DNA of 32,893 nt, from positions 1-32,893 of the forward strand of contig DASPGQ010000243.1 in NCBI GenBank assembly GCA_035620555.1. Direction: 5' to 3'. Shown here piece by piece: positions 1 through 6,477 of the stretch. The DNA comes from Vicinamibacteria bacterium (GTDB lineage Bacteria; Acidobacteriota; Vicinamibacteria; Marinacidobacterales; SMYC01). Both the position numbers and the translations under genes were made by a program. A model generated the notes under the pieces. The model worked only from the letters and a program-made list of their open reading frames with translations, was not told the origin of the DNA and searched no databases. Position 1 is the first letter of the stretch. Each line of letters opens with the position of its first letter.

Positions 1-253
1 AGAGGTTCTCGTCATCGTAGAGGATCCGGACCTCGGTCTCGAACGTCGCTGGCTCACCTTCTCGGGGATCGTTCTGAACGAACTCGCTCGCGATAGGTGC
101 CTCGCCCCACTCCGCCTCGTCGAGCACGCCGTCGACGAAGATGACACCTGGGTCCACTCGGTTCGGGACGAGATGTCGCGTCGCCGCCATCAGTCTCGCC
201 GAAGGGAGCGCGCATACTCCGAGAACAAGACTGGAAAGGAAGCCCGAGCGCAT
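1..253 (-). CDS. Secreted CBM9/DUF5916-like protein, N-terminal fragment
   Basis: The reverse strand is open from an ATG at 253 to the left edge (84 codons seen; the C-terminus is outside the window). The first 20 or so residues form a signal peptide: Arg2, then a hydrophobic stretch containing SSLVLGVCALPSA. After it come VFVDG-like residues (VIFVDGVLDEAEW), a FVQNDPREGEPA segment and TEVRILYDDENL. This order (IDG.LDE..W, then F.Q..P.EG.PA, then TEVR.LYDD..L) is the typical start of the carbohydrate-binding family 9-like domain that heads DUF5916 outer-membrane-type proteins, usually 700-900 residues long and common in Acidobacteriota and Bacteroidota. An ATG at 190 is possible but would remove the signal peptide. 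No clear Shine-Dalgarno sequence is visible. The family call rests on the N-terminus alone. The gene is divergent from the TetR-RND operon. Confidence 0.72.
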   Translation of the reverse strand, partial: MRSGFLSSLVLGVCALPSARLMAATRHLVPNRVDPGVIFVDGVLDEAEWGEAPIASEFVQNDPREGEPATFETEVRILYDDENL

Positions 254-560
254 CGGGCCGCGATTCTAACGTACCGCCCGCGGCTCCTGCCAGAGTTGGC
301 AATTGTCCGATCGAGCGCAAAGGGAACGGGTACCGGAGCTCTCCCGTATACCGGGATGACCCGGTCCACGCGGTGGGTCTTACATTCGTCTTCCGGCTTC
401 GGGTGAACGTTTGGTTACACTGGTGCTATCTCAGAGAAACCTCACTGTGAGTGAAGCTTACAACCTACCTCTTAGTAGGTTGGTTCGATCGACGTAAATA
501 ATTGCTTGAAAAAGCCGATACCATTTGTGGCCAGAGCTACCCCGAGGTAGGCTGGAGGAC
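254..560. other. Divergent intergenic region between DUF5916-like gene and TetR operon
   Basis: No gene is supported here. It holds small inverted repeats: CCGGG-atga-CCCGG at 351-364, the overlapping palindromes CTCAC-t-GTGAG (441-451) and TCACT-gtg-AGTGA (442-454), and the longer operator-like repeat at 461-482, annotated separately. An AT-rich patch (TAAATAATT, 495-503) is a candidate -10 region for the rightward operon, with TTAGTA (472-477) as a weak -35 at 17 bp spacing. The promoter assignment is by eye only. Confidence 0.5.
461..482. promoter_or_regulatory. Inverted-repeat operator candidate of the TetR regulator
   Basis: The repeat is CAACCTAC-(6 nt)-GTAGGTTG with perfect 8-bp arms. 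It sits 80-100 bp before the regulator start and overlaps the candidate -35 of the TetR-adaptor-pump operon. TetR-family regulators commonly bind such palindromes and repress their own operon, so autorepression of the efflux operon is the simplest reading. The assignment to this regulator is inferred from position. Confidence 0.6.
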
Positions 561-1142
561 GTGCACGACCGAAAGGCTCAGATTCTGCGGGTGGCGTCGG
601 AGCTCCTCCTGACTCGGAGCTTCACCTCGTTCAGCTACCAGGATCTGTCCGATCGGCTGGGCATTCGAAAGGCGAGCATTCATCATCATTTCCCCACGAA
701 AGACGATCTCCTGGTGGCGCTCACCGAGCGCTATCGTCTCGGGCAAAAGAAGCGACTCGACGAAATCGACGCCAACCAGCACACGCCTTGGGAAAAACTG
801 GAAGCCTATCTGGATTCCATCACCGCCATAATGGAATCAGGCAACAAGATTTGTCCGCTGGGCTCGCTTCAGGCCGAATTGAACCTGCTTCCCGAGGCGG
901 CGCGAGACGTTCTCCGCCAGTTGTACGAGACGCCTAAACGCTGGCTGGCTCGCGTGCTCGCCGAGGGAAGGTCGACCGGATCGATGGATTTCGAGGGCTC
1001 GCCCGAAGAGCGGGCCGTGGTGCTGCTCGCCGCACTACAGGGGGGCTTGCAGATCGCTCGCTCCCAGGGTCCTCGCGAGTTCACCACGATCATCAAGCAA
1101 ATCAAACTGGGTCTGATGGCCCCTGTTGGAAAGTCGAGGTAG
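561..1142 (+). CDS. TetR/AcrR-family transcriptional regulator
   Basis: This is a 193-residue protein when read from GTG 561; TTG 525 would add 12 residues with no family resemblance. The N-terminal helix-turn-helix is typical of TetR: ILRVASELLLTRSFTSFSYQDLSDRLGIRKASIHHHFPTK-type order, with the recognition helix around residues 33-45 (RKASIHHHF). The C-terminal ligand-binding part contains KICPLGSLQAE and matches the C-terminal domain style of LmrA/YxaF-like regulators, including a Cys-Pro pair. The stop lies 8 bp before the RND adaptor, so regulator, adaptor and pump form one operon. It probably represses the operon through the repeat at 461-482, with a small hydrophobic compound releasing it. 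The ligand is unknown. Confidence 0.88.
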   Translation: MHDRKAQILRVASELLLTRSFTSFSYQDLSDRLGIRKASIHHHFPTKDDLLVALTERYRLGQKKRLDEIDANQHTPWEKLEAYLDSITAIMESGNKICPLGSLQAELNLLPEAARDVLRQLYETPKRWLARVLAEGRSTGSMDFEGSPEERAVVLLAALQGGLQIARSQGPREFTTIIKQIKLGLMAPVGKSR

Positions 1143-1150
1143 TTGACACG

Positions 1151-2218
1151 ATGTGGAGATTCTTCGCGAGCCTGCCGCTTCTTGCCGCAGGCCAGGTCCT
1201 CGCAAGCGACGACGGGCCGCTGAGCCGCGTGAGTTACACCGAAGTACGCTCGCAAGCGGTCGCACGCGCCATCGATCTGCCGGGGACGGTCGAGGCTCCG
1301 AAATCGAGCCAAGTGGCCAGCGAAGTCGAGGGGGTCGTTGATGAGCTCTTCGTGCGAGAAGGTCAGCACGTCAAGAAGGACGCGCCCCTGGCCAAACTAC
1401 GAAGCGCCGAGCTCGAGCTCGTGCTCGTGCGGGCGCGTGCCGACAAGCGTGAGGCCGAAGCGCGCCTGGCGCTCGCTGAACGCCAGCTCGAAAGAGCCCA
1501 GGAGCTCCACGACCAGGAGGTCCTCTCCCGGGAGCAGCTCGACGATGCCCGCTTCGAGCACGAGGCCTGGCGCGGTCGTGCCGACCGTCTGCAAGCCGAG
1601 ATCCAACGTACCGAGCTCGACATCGAACGATCCACCATTCGGGCCCCTTTCTCGGGCGTCGTCACCCGTGAAGCCACCGAGGTGGGGGAGTGGATTGCGA
1701 AAGGTGCGACCGTGGTCGAGCTGATATCGCCCTATGTACTCGAGATTCGCATCGACGTTCCCGAGCGCCACTACGCGCAGATTCGATCGGGAGCAACGGC
1801 GGCGATCCGTTTCGAGACGCTTCCCGAGTTGGAGCTCGAAGGACGGGTCGTGAGCCTGGTGCCCAAGGCCAACGACGCGTCGCGAACGTTCCCGATGCGC
1901 ATCCGGGTCGAGAACCCGGACGGAGTCATTGGCGTGGGCATGTTGGCCCAGGTCCAGCTCGAAGCCGGCAAGCATCGACCCGAGCAGCTCGTTCCGAAAG
2001 ACGCGGTCATCTCCCGTGGCGGAGACCGTTTCGTCTACGTTCTCGGCGAAGATCAGACGGTGAGCCAGGTGCCGGTCTCGACCGGGATCGGCGTCGGGCA
2101 GTGGGTGGTCGTGGACGGTCAGCTCCCCGAGGGCGCGAAGGTCATCACCCGAGGTAACGAGCGCATCCGACCCGGCCAGAAGGTTGTTGCCGAGGCCCTC
2201 CGATACCCTGAGCCATGA
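1151..2218 (+). CDS. RND efflux periplasmic adaptor (membrane fusion protein)
   Basis: A 355-residue protein of the HlyD/AcrA adaptor family, which bridges an inner-membrane RND pump and an outer-membrane channel. A signal peptide (WRFFASLPLLAAG) leads to an export site near residue 20. The lipoyl domain is split as usual: first half around residues 45-80 (VEAPKSSQVASEVEG, VREGQHVKK), second half around 165-195 (IRAPFSGVVT, VGEWIAKG). Between them lies a long charged alpha-helical hairpin (about 80-160) rich in Ala, Glu, Arg and Leu, the coiled coil. The beta-barrel and membrane-proximal parts follow (RIDVPERHY, VPKDAVI). There is no lipobox Cys, so it is probably anchored only by its partners. 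GAGGT at 1136-1140 is a plausible ribosome site. The stop overlaps the pump start by 4 bp (ATGA). Confidence 0.92.
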   Translation: MWRFFASLPLLAAGQVLASDDGPLSRVSYTEVRSQAVARAIDLPGTVEAPKSSQVASEVEGVVDELFVREGQHVKKDAPLAKLRSAELELVLVRARADKREAEARLALAERQLERAQELHDQEVLSREQLDDARFEHEAWRGRADRLQAEIQRTELDIERSTIRAPFSGVVTREATEVGEWIAKGATVVELISPYVLEIRIDVPERHYAQIRSGATAAIRFETLPELELEGRVVSLVPKANDASRTFPMRIRVENPDGVIGVGMLAQVQLEAGKHRPEQLVPKDAVISRGGDRFVYVLGEDQTVSQVPVSTGIGVGQWVVVDGQLPEGAKVITRGNERIRPGQKVVAEALRYPEP

Positions 2219-5200
2219 AGGTAATCGACAGCGCCATCAAGTTTCCGACTTCGACCGCGGTCGGAGTGTTGCTGCTCGTGCTGTTCGGGACGCTCGCGCT
2301 CTTCCAGATTCCCGTGCAGCTGACGCCCGAGGTCCAGGATCCGAACATCACCGTCACGACCATTTGGCCCGGCGCCAGCCCTCAAGAGATCGAGCGCGAG
2401 ATCGTGGACGAGCAGGAGGAACAGCTCAAGTCGCTGGAAGGGCTCCTGGAGATGGAGAGCACGAGCTCCGATAGCCAGGGGACCATCACGCTCACATTTC
2501 CCGTGGGAACGGACATCGATGCCGCTCTCCTGAGGGTCTCCAACCGATTGCAGCAAGTCCCGTCCTATCCGAGCGATGCAGAGAAGCCCATCATCACGAG
2601 CGTCGGCTTCGCCGAGAACGCCGTCGCCTGGTTCATGCTCGTCCCGACGGAAGAGAATGGCTACGACGGAGACATCTCGACCCTCTACGACTTCATGGAC
2701 GAGACCGTCAAGCCTGCCCTCGAACGGGTTCCGGGCATCGGCCTCGCGAACATCTTTGGCGGCAGAGAGCGTGAGCTTCAGGTCATCGTCGACCCGGCGA
2801 AGCTCGCCGCGCGCCGCATTGGCTGGACGGAGCTCGGCAGCGCGCTCGAGCGCGAGAACCGCAATTACAGCGGGGGCGACTTCGACGAGGGAAAGAGACG
2901 TTACGTCGTCCGCACCATCGGTGAGTACGCCTCGCCTAGCGAGGTCGAGAACATCGTCGTGGCCGTTCGCGACGGAGTACCCGTATACGTCCGCGACGTG
3001 GCCCGGGCGGAAATTGGATTTCGCAAACCCGCGGCCAAGGTCTTTACTCGTGGCCAGCAAGTCATTGCCATCAACGCGATCCGCGAGACGGGCTCGAACG
3101 TGCTCGAGGTCATGGAGGGACTCAGAGACGCCGTCGACCGTCTGAACAACGATCTCCTTGGGGCTCGAGGGCTTCGGCTCGTTCAAGTGTACGACGAGAC
3201 CGAGTACGTGGAGAGTGCCATCACGCTCGTGCAGCAGAGTCTGGTCGTGGGCGGCATCCTGGCGATCGTGGTTTTGCTGCTCTATCTGAGAAGCGGCTCG
3301 AGCACGCTCGTGATCGCGGTCGCCATTCCGATCAGCGTTATTGGCACCTTCCTCATGATGTACGCCTTTGGCCGCACGGTGAACGTGATCAGCCTGGCGG
3401 GAATGGCCTTCGCCGTGGGTATGGTGGTGGACAACTCCATCGTGGTGCTGGAGAACATCTACCGCCACCGACAAATGGGCAAACCGCTCTTCAGCGCGGC
3501 CTACGACGGCGCCCGGGAGGTGTGGGGCGCCGTTCTCGCGAGCACTTTGACGACCATCGCGGTGTTCGTTCCGGTGATCTTCATCCAGGAAGAGGTAGGG
3601 CAGCTCTTCGGTGACATCGCCCTCGCCATAAGCTGTGCCGTCGCTCTGAGCCTGGTCGTCTCGATCACGGTTATTCCCAGCCTTTCCGCGAGAATCCTGC
3701 GGACGGCGACGAGCAACCGCCGCGCGCCGGGGCGCTTCGGCCGGCTGCTCTCCAAGGCGGGCCGATTCGCCGATCTCGTGAGTGGCATGGTCGCCTGGAT
3801 CAACGCGTCGATCCCGAGGCGACTCGCGATCGTCTCGGGGTTCCTCATCGTCGCCGTCGGCGGAAGCTTGCTCCTCATGCCGAAGACGGAATATCTCCCG
3901 GTGGGTAACAACAACTTTCTGTTCGGCATCATGCTGCCTCCCCCGGGCTACAACCTGGACGAGGTGTCGGCCCTCCGATCCTTGTACGAGCAGGACCTCA
4001 AGGCGCTGTGGGAGTCGGAGCCCGGCTCACCCGAAGCCCGCCAGCAGCCGGGCGGCGGAATCGGGGGTTTCTTCTTCGTCACACTCCACAACCAGGCGTT
4101 CATCGGCGTCAGAGCGCGGGATCCTCTGCGCACCCGCGAGCTCATCCCACTGATGATGAGCCTTAACCAGAAGCTTCCCGGGGCGATCGTCGTGGTGAAT
4201 CAGAGAAGCATCTTCGAACGGGGCTTCGACGAGGGGCGGAACATCGACATCGATGTGACCGGCCCGGATCTCCAGAAGCTGATGGCGCTCGGAGGCAGTA
4301 TCTTCATGAAGACGATGCAGGTGCTTCCCGGCGCTCAAGGGCGGCCGATCCCGGGGCTCGATCTCGATAACCCCGAGATTCGCGTCGTCACGCACCGCCG
4401 CCGTGCCGCGGAGCTCGGCCTCTCCAATCGAGAGCTCGGCTTCGCGGTAAGCGCCCTCGTGGACGGCGCCAAGGCCAGCGACTACCAGCTCGACGGGCGG
4501 GAGATCGATCTCAAGGTCGTTGGCGAAGGCCATGGCGAGCGCCGCACCCATCGGCTCGCGGAGCTACCCATCGCCACACCCGCGGGCGAGCTCGTGACTC
4601 TCGGCTCGGTCGCCGAGGTCGAAGAAGTCAACGGTCCGGTCCAGATCAACCACCGGGAGCGCGAGCGCGCGGTTACGCTTCGAATCACGCCGGCGGAAAC
4701 GATGCCGCTCGAGCAAGCCATGGAGATTCTGGACGCGGAGGTCTTCGAGCCCTTGCGCCGGGACGGTGAGCTCGGGGGGCTCTACCGGGTGAGGCTGAGT
4801 GGTACCGCGGACAAGCTTTCACAGGCCGCCACCACCTTGAAGTGGGACTTCCTCCTGGCGATCGTGATTACGTACCTGTTGATGTCGGCTCTGTTCGAGA
4901 GCTTTCTCTACCCGCTGGTCATCATGGTCAGCGTGCCGCTCGCGGCCTTCGGCGGCATCCTGGGGTTAGCCGCGGTGAACCTCTTCACTCTGCAGGCGCT
5001 CGACGTCCTCACGATGCTTGGCTTCATCATCCTGGTGGGAACGGTCGTCAACAATGCGATCCTCATCGTCCACCAGTCGTTGAACCATATGCGGGAGGAG
5101 AGCATGTCTCCCGAGGATGCGATCCGCGAGGCGGTGCGAAACCGCATCCGGCCGATCTTCATGAGCGTGAGCACCTCGGTCTTCGGCATGTTGCCCCTCG

Positions 5201-5385
5201 TGCTCTTCCCCGGTGCGGGATCCGAGCTCTATCGTGGTCTCGGAAGCGTGGTGGTCGGAGGGCTCGTGGTCTCCACGTTGTTCACTTTGATTCTGGTCCC
5301 GGCCCTGTTCAGCCTGGCGCTCGACGCCCGCTCCTTTCTCGCGTCTCGTTTCTCAGGATGGCTCCGCCCCGCGGAGAGCCGCTGA
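2215..5385 (+). CDS. RND-family efflux pump (HAE1-like), inner-membrane transporter
   Basis: A 1056-residue proton-driven RND pump, the normal length for AcrB/MexB relatives. The first transmembrane helix is at about 13-32 (TAVGVLLLVLFGTLALF), followed by the porter-domain signature LTPEVQDPNITVTTIWPGASP with the ..E.E.. helix. Helices 2-6 lie around 340-490 and the second set around 860-1040 (ITYLLMSALFESF, GTVVNNAILIV). In helix 4 the sequence reads VGMVVDNSIVVLENI: the first Asp of the AcrB proton-relay pair is kept (D406) and the second is Asn (N407), a variant common in non-AcrB HAE pumps. Translation is coupled to the adaptor by a 4-bp overlap. No TolC-type outer-membrane factor is found nearby, so a channel encoded elsewhere must be used. 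Substrates cannot be predicted. Confidence 0.93.
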   Translation: MKVIDSAIKFPTSTAVGVLLLVLFGTLALFQIPVQLTPEVQDPNITVTTIWPGASPQEIEREIVDEQEEQLKSLEGLLEMESTSSDSQGTITLTFPVGTDIDAALLRVSNRLQQVPSYPSDAEKPIITSVGFAENAVAWFMLVPTEENGYDGDISTLYDFMDETVKPALERVPGIGLANIFGGRERELQVIVDPAKLAARRIGWTELGSALERENRNYSGGDFDEGKRRYVVRTIGEYASPSEVENIVVAVRDGVPVYVRDVARAEIGFRKPAAKVFTRGQQVIAINAIRETGSNVLEVMEGLRDAVDRLNNDLLGARGLRLVQVYDETEYVESAITLVQQSLVVGGILAIVVLLLYLRSGSSTLVIAVAIPISVIGTFLMMYAFGRTVNVISLAGMAFAVGMVVDNSIVVLENIYRHRQMGKPLFSAAYDGAREVWGAVLASTLTTIAVFVPVIFIQEEVGQLFGDIALAISCAVALSLVVSITVIPSLSARILRTATSNRRAPGRFGRLLSKAGRFADLVSGMVAWINASIPRRLAIVSGFLIVAVGGSLLLMPKTEYLPVGNNNFLFGIMLPPPGYNLDEVSALRSLYEQDLKALWESEPGSPEARQQPGGGIGGFFFVTLHNQAFIGVRARDPLRTRELIPLMMSLNQKLPGAIVVVNQRSIFERGFDEGRNIDIDVTGPDLQKLMALGGSIFMKTMQVLPGAQGRPIPGLDLDNPEIRVVTHRRRAAELGLSNRELGFAVSALVDGAKASDYQLDGREIDLKVVGEGHGERRTHRLAELPIATPAGELVTLGSVAEVEEVNGPVQINHRERERAVTLRITPAETMPLEQAMEILDAEVFEPLRRDGELGGLYRVRLSGTADKLSQAATTLKWDFLLAIVITYLLMSALFESFLYPLVIMVSVPLAAFGGILGLAAVNLFTLQALDVLTMLGFIILVGTVVNNAILIVHQSLNHMREESMSPEDAIREAVRNRIRPIFMSVSTSVFGMLPLVLFPGAGSELYRGLGSVVVGGLVVSTLFTLILVPALFSLALDARSFLASRFSGWLRPAESR

Positions 5386-5519
5386 TCATCTGGGACCCGT
5401 CGGCACGATTCCGCCGCACGCTCGAAGACTTGCAGACTCGGCAGCGGCGAGGATCATGAACCCACCGGCCAGCGCGCCGATACCTCTTTCGGGTCCTATG
5501 CGGGATCTTGCGAGTACAA
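5386..5519. other. Intergenic stretch after the RND pump
   Basis: No gene and no T-tract terminator are visible between the pump stop and the promoter of the PerR-like regulator. The sequence is GC-rich and has no coding character in any frame. Confidence 0.5.
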
Positions 5520-5549
5520 TTGGACTTTGTCTAATTTTAGATCTATTAT
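5520..5549 (+). promoter_or_regulatory. Promoter and Fur/PerR-type operator of the regulator-dps operon
   Basis: A -35-like TTGGAC (5520-5525) and a -10-like TATTAT (5544-5549) are 18 bp apart. Between them lies the inverted repeat TCTAA-tt-TTAGA (5530-5541), overlapped by the palindrome TAGATCTA (5538-5545). This AT-rich block stands out from the GC-rich surroundings. Its position inside the promoter fits autorepression by the downstream PerR-like protein. The expected transcription start is at or within a few bases of the ATG at 5556, so the mRNA may be leaderless. Confidence 0.6.
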
Positions 5550-5555
5550 AGCCAC

Positions 5556-5978
5556 ATGACCCATGACGACGCTCCCCTGTTGCGCGATCACGGCATCAAG
5601 CCGTCTGCCCAGCGGGTCGCGGTCGCCAGCTACGTCCTTCACACACACGATCACCCCTCGGCCGAAGAGGTCTTCGCACGAGTCCGCAAACGCTTTCCGA
5701 TGGTATCCCGGGGCACGATCTACAACACGCTCAACCTCTTCGTCGAGAAAGGTTTGCTCCGGGGCTTCTCGATGACCGGGGGACACGCGGTTTTCGATGC
5801 CAACGTCACGAGCCACCATCACTTCATCGATGAGAGGACCGGAAGGATCTACGACGTGCCGTGGAACGAGATCCGCGTATCCGACGTTTCGAAGCTTGGA
5901 GACTTCGAGGTTTCCGAGTATCAGGTCGTGCTACGAGGGCGAAAGCGAAATGGGAGGAAAAGGAGAAAGACAGAATGA
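5556..5978 (+). CDS. PerR-like Fur-family metalloregulator without cysteines
   Basis: A 140-residue Fur-superfamily repressor. The winged-helix part (residues 10-75) contains PSAQRVAV, HPSAEEVFARV and the recognition helix SRGTIYNTLNLFVEKGL. Counting residues, H33, D81, H87, H89 and D100 have exactly the spacing of the five regulatory-metal ligands of Bacillus PerR (H37, D85, H91, H93, D104), so iron- or manganese-dependent peroxide sensing by His oxidation is plausible. The structural zinc CxxC motifs are absent and there is no Cys in the whole protein (FIDERTGRI stands where FIC..CG is usual), as in Irr-like relatives. The C-terminus is a basic tail (RGRKRNGRKRRK). No Shine-Dalgarno sequence precedes ATG 5556; TTG 5580 is a less likely alternative. 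The stop overlaps the dps start (ATGA), so regulator and dps are co-translated. Confidence 0.88.
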   Translation: MTHDDAPLLRDHGIKPSAQRVAVASYVLHTHDHPSAEEVFARVRKRFPMVSRGTIYNTLNLFVEKGLLRGFSMTGGHAVFDANVTSHHHFIDERTGRIYDVPWNEIRVSDVSKLGDFEVSEYQVVLRGRKRNGRKRRKTE

Positions 5979-6466
5979 CCGTGAAGCACAGGACCAAGAA
6001 CGATCTCAACGAGGCCACCCGCGAGAAGATCATTGGCCTCCTCAATCAGAATCTTGCCGACGCGATTCACCTCGCCCTTCAGGCGAAGCAAGCCCACTGG
6101 AACGTCAAGGGACCTTCGTTCATCTCCCTTCACGAGCTTTTTGACAAGCTCTATGACGAGGCGTCGGAGTGGGTGGACCTCATGGCCGAGCGGGCGGTAG
6201 CCCTCGGCGGTATTGCCGACGGAACGTTGAAGGGCGTGTCCGGACGAACTCGCCTCGGAAGCTACGGCCTGGATCTGGTTCAAGGCAAAGAGCACCTCGA
6301 AGAGCTCTCTGGCTCGGTCGCGGCCTTTGGTCAGGCAGTCCGGAAAGCCATCGACGCCGCCGACGAGGCGGGCGACGCGGATACCGCGGACCTCTTCACC
6401 GAGGTTTCCCGGGGCGCGGACAAGATGCTCTGGTTCCTCGAGGCGCATCTGCAGGCCGACCGCTGA
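5975..6466 (+). CDS. dps: Dps-family ferritin (DNA-binding protein from starved cells)
   Basis: A 163-residue mini-ferritin that oxidises Fe(II) with hydrogen peroxide and stores iron in a 12-subunit shell, protecting DNA. The ferroxidase residues of E. coli Dps (H51, H63, D78, E82) are matched at identical spacing by H41 (AHWNVKG), H53 (LHELFD), D68 and E72 (AER). The N-terminal tail is basic (VKHRTK), which may help DNA contact. The start is ATG 5975, preceded by AGGAGA at 5961-5966 with 8 bp spacing. It overlaps the stop of the PerR-like regulator by 4 bp; pairing with a peroxide regulator fits the function. The gene ends 11 bp before the convergent sulfatase-family gene. Confidence 0.95.
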   Translation: MTVKHRTKNDLNEATREKIIGLLNQNLADAIHLALQAKQAHWNVKGPSFISLHELFDKLYDEASEWVDLMAERAVALGGIADGTLKGVSGRTRLGSYGLDLVQGKEHLEELSGSVAAFGQAVRKAIDAADEAGDADTADLFTEVSRGADKMLWFLEAHLQADR

Positions 6467-6477
6467 AGGAAGAGAAT

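Noticed and set aside
2119-3474. Minus-strand open frame (451 codons) opposite the RND pump
   Set aside because: Antisense shadow of the pump: Asp/His/Arg-rich and without recognisable domains.
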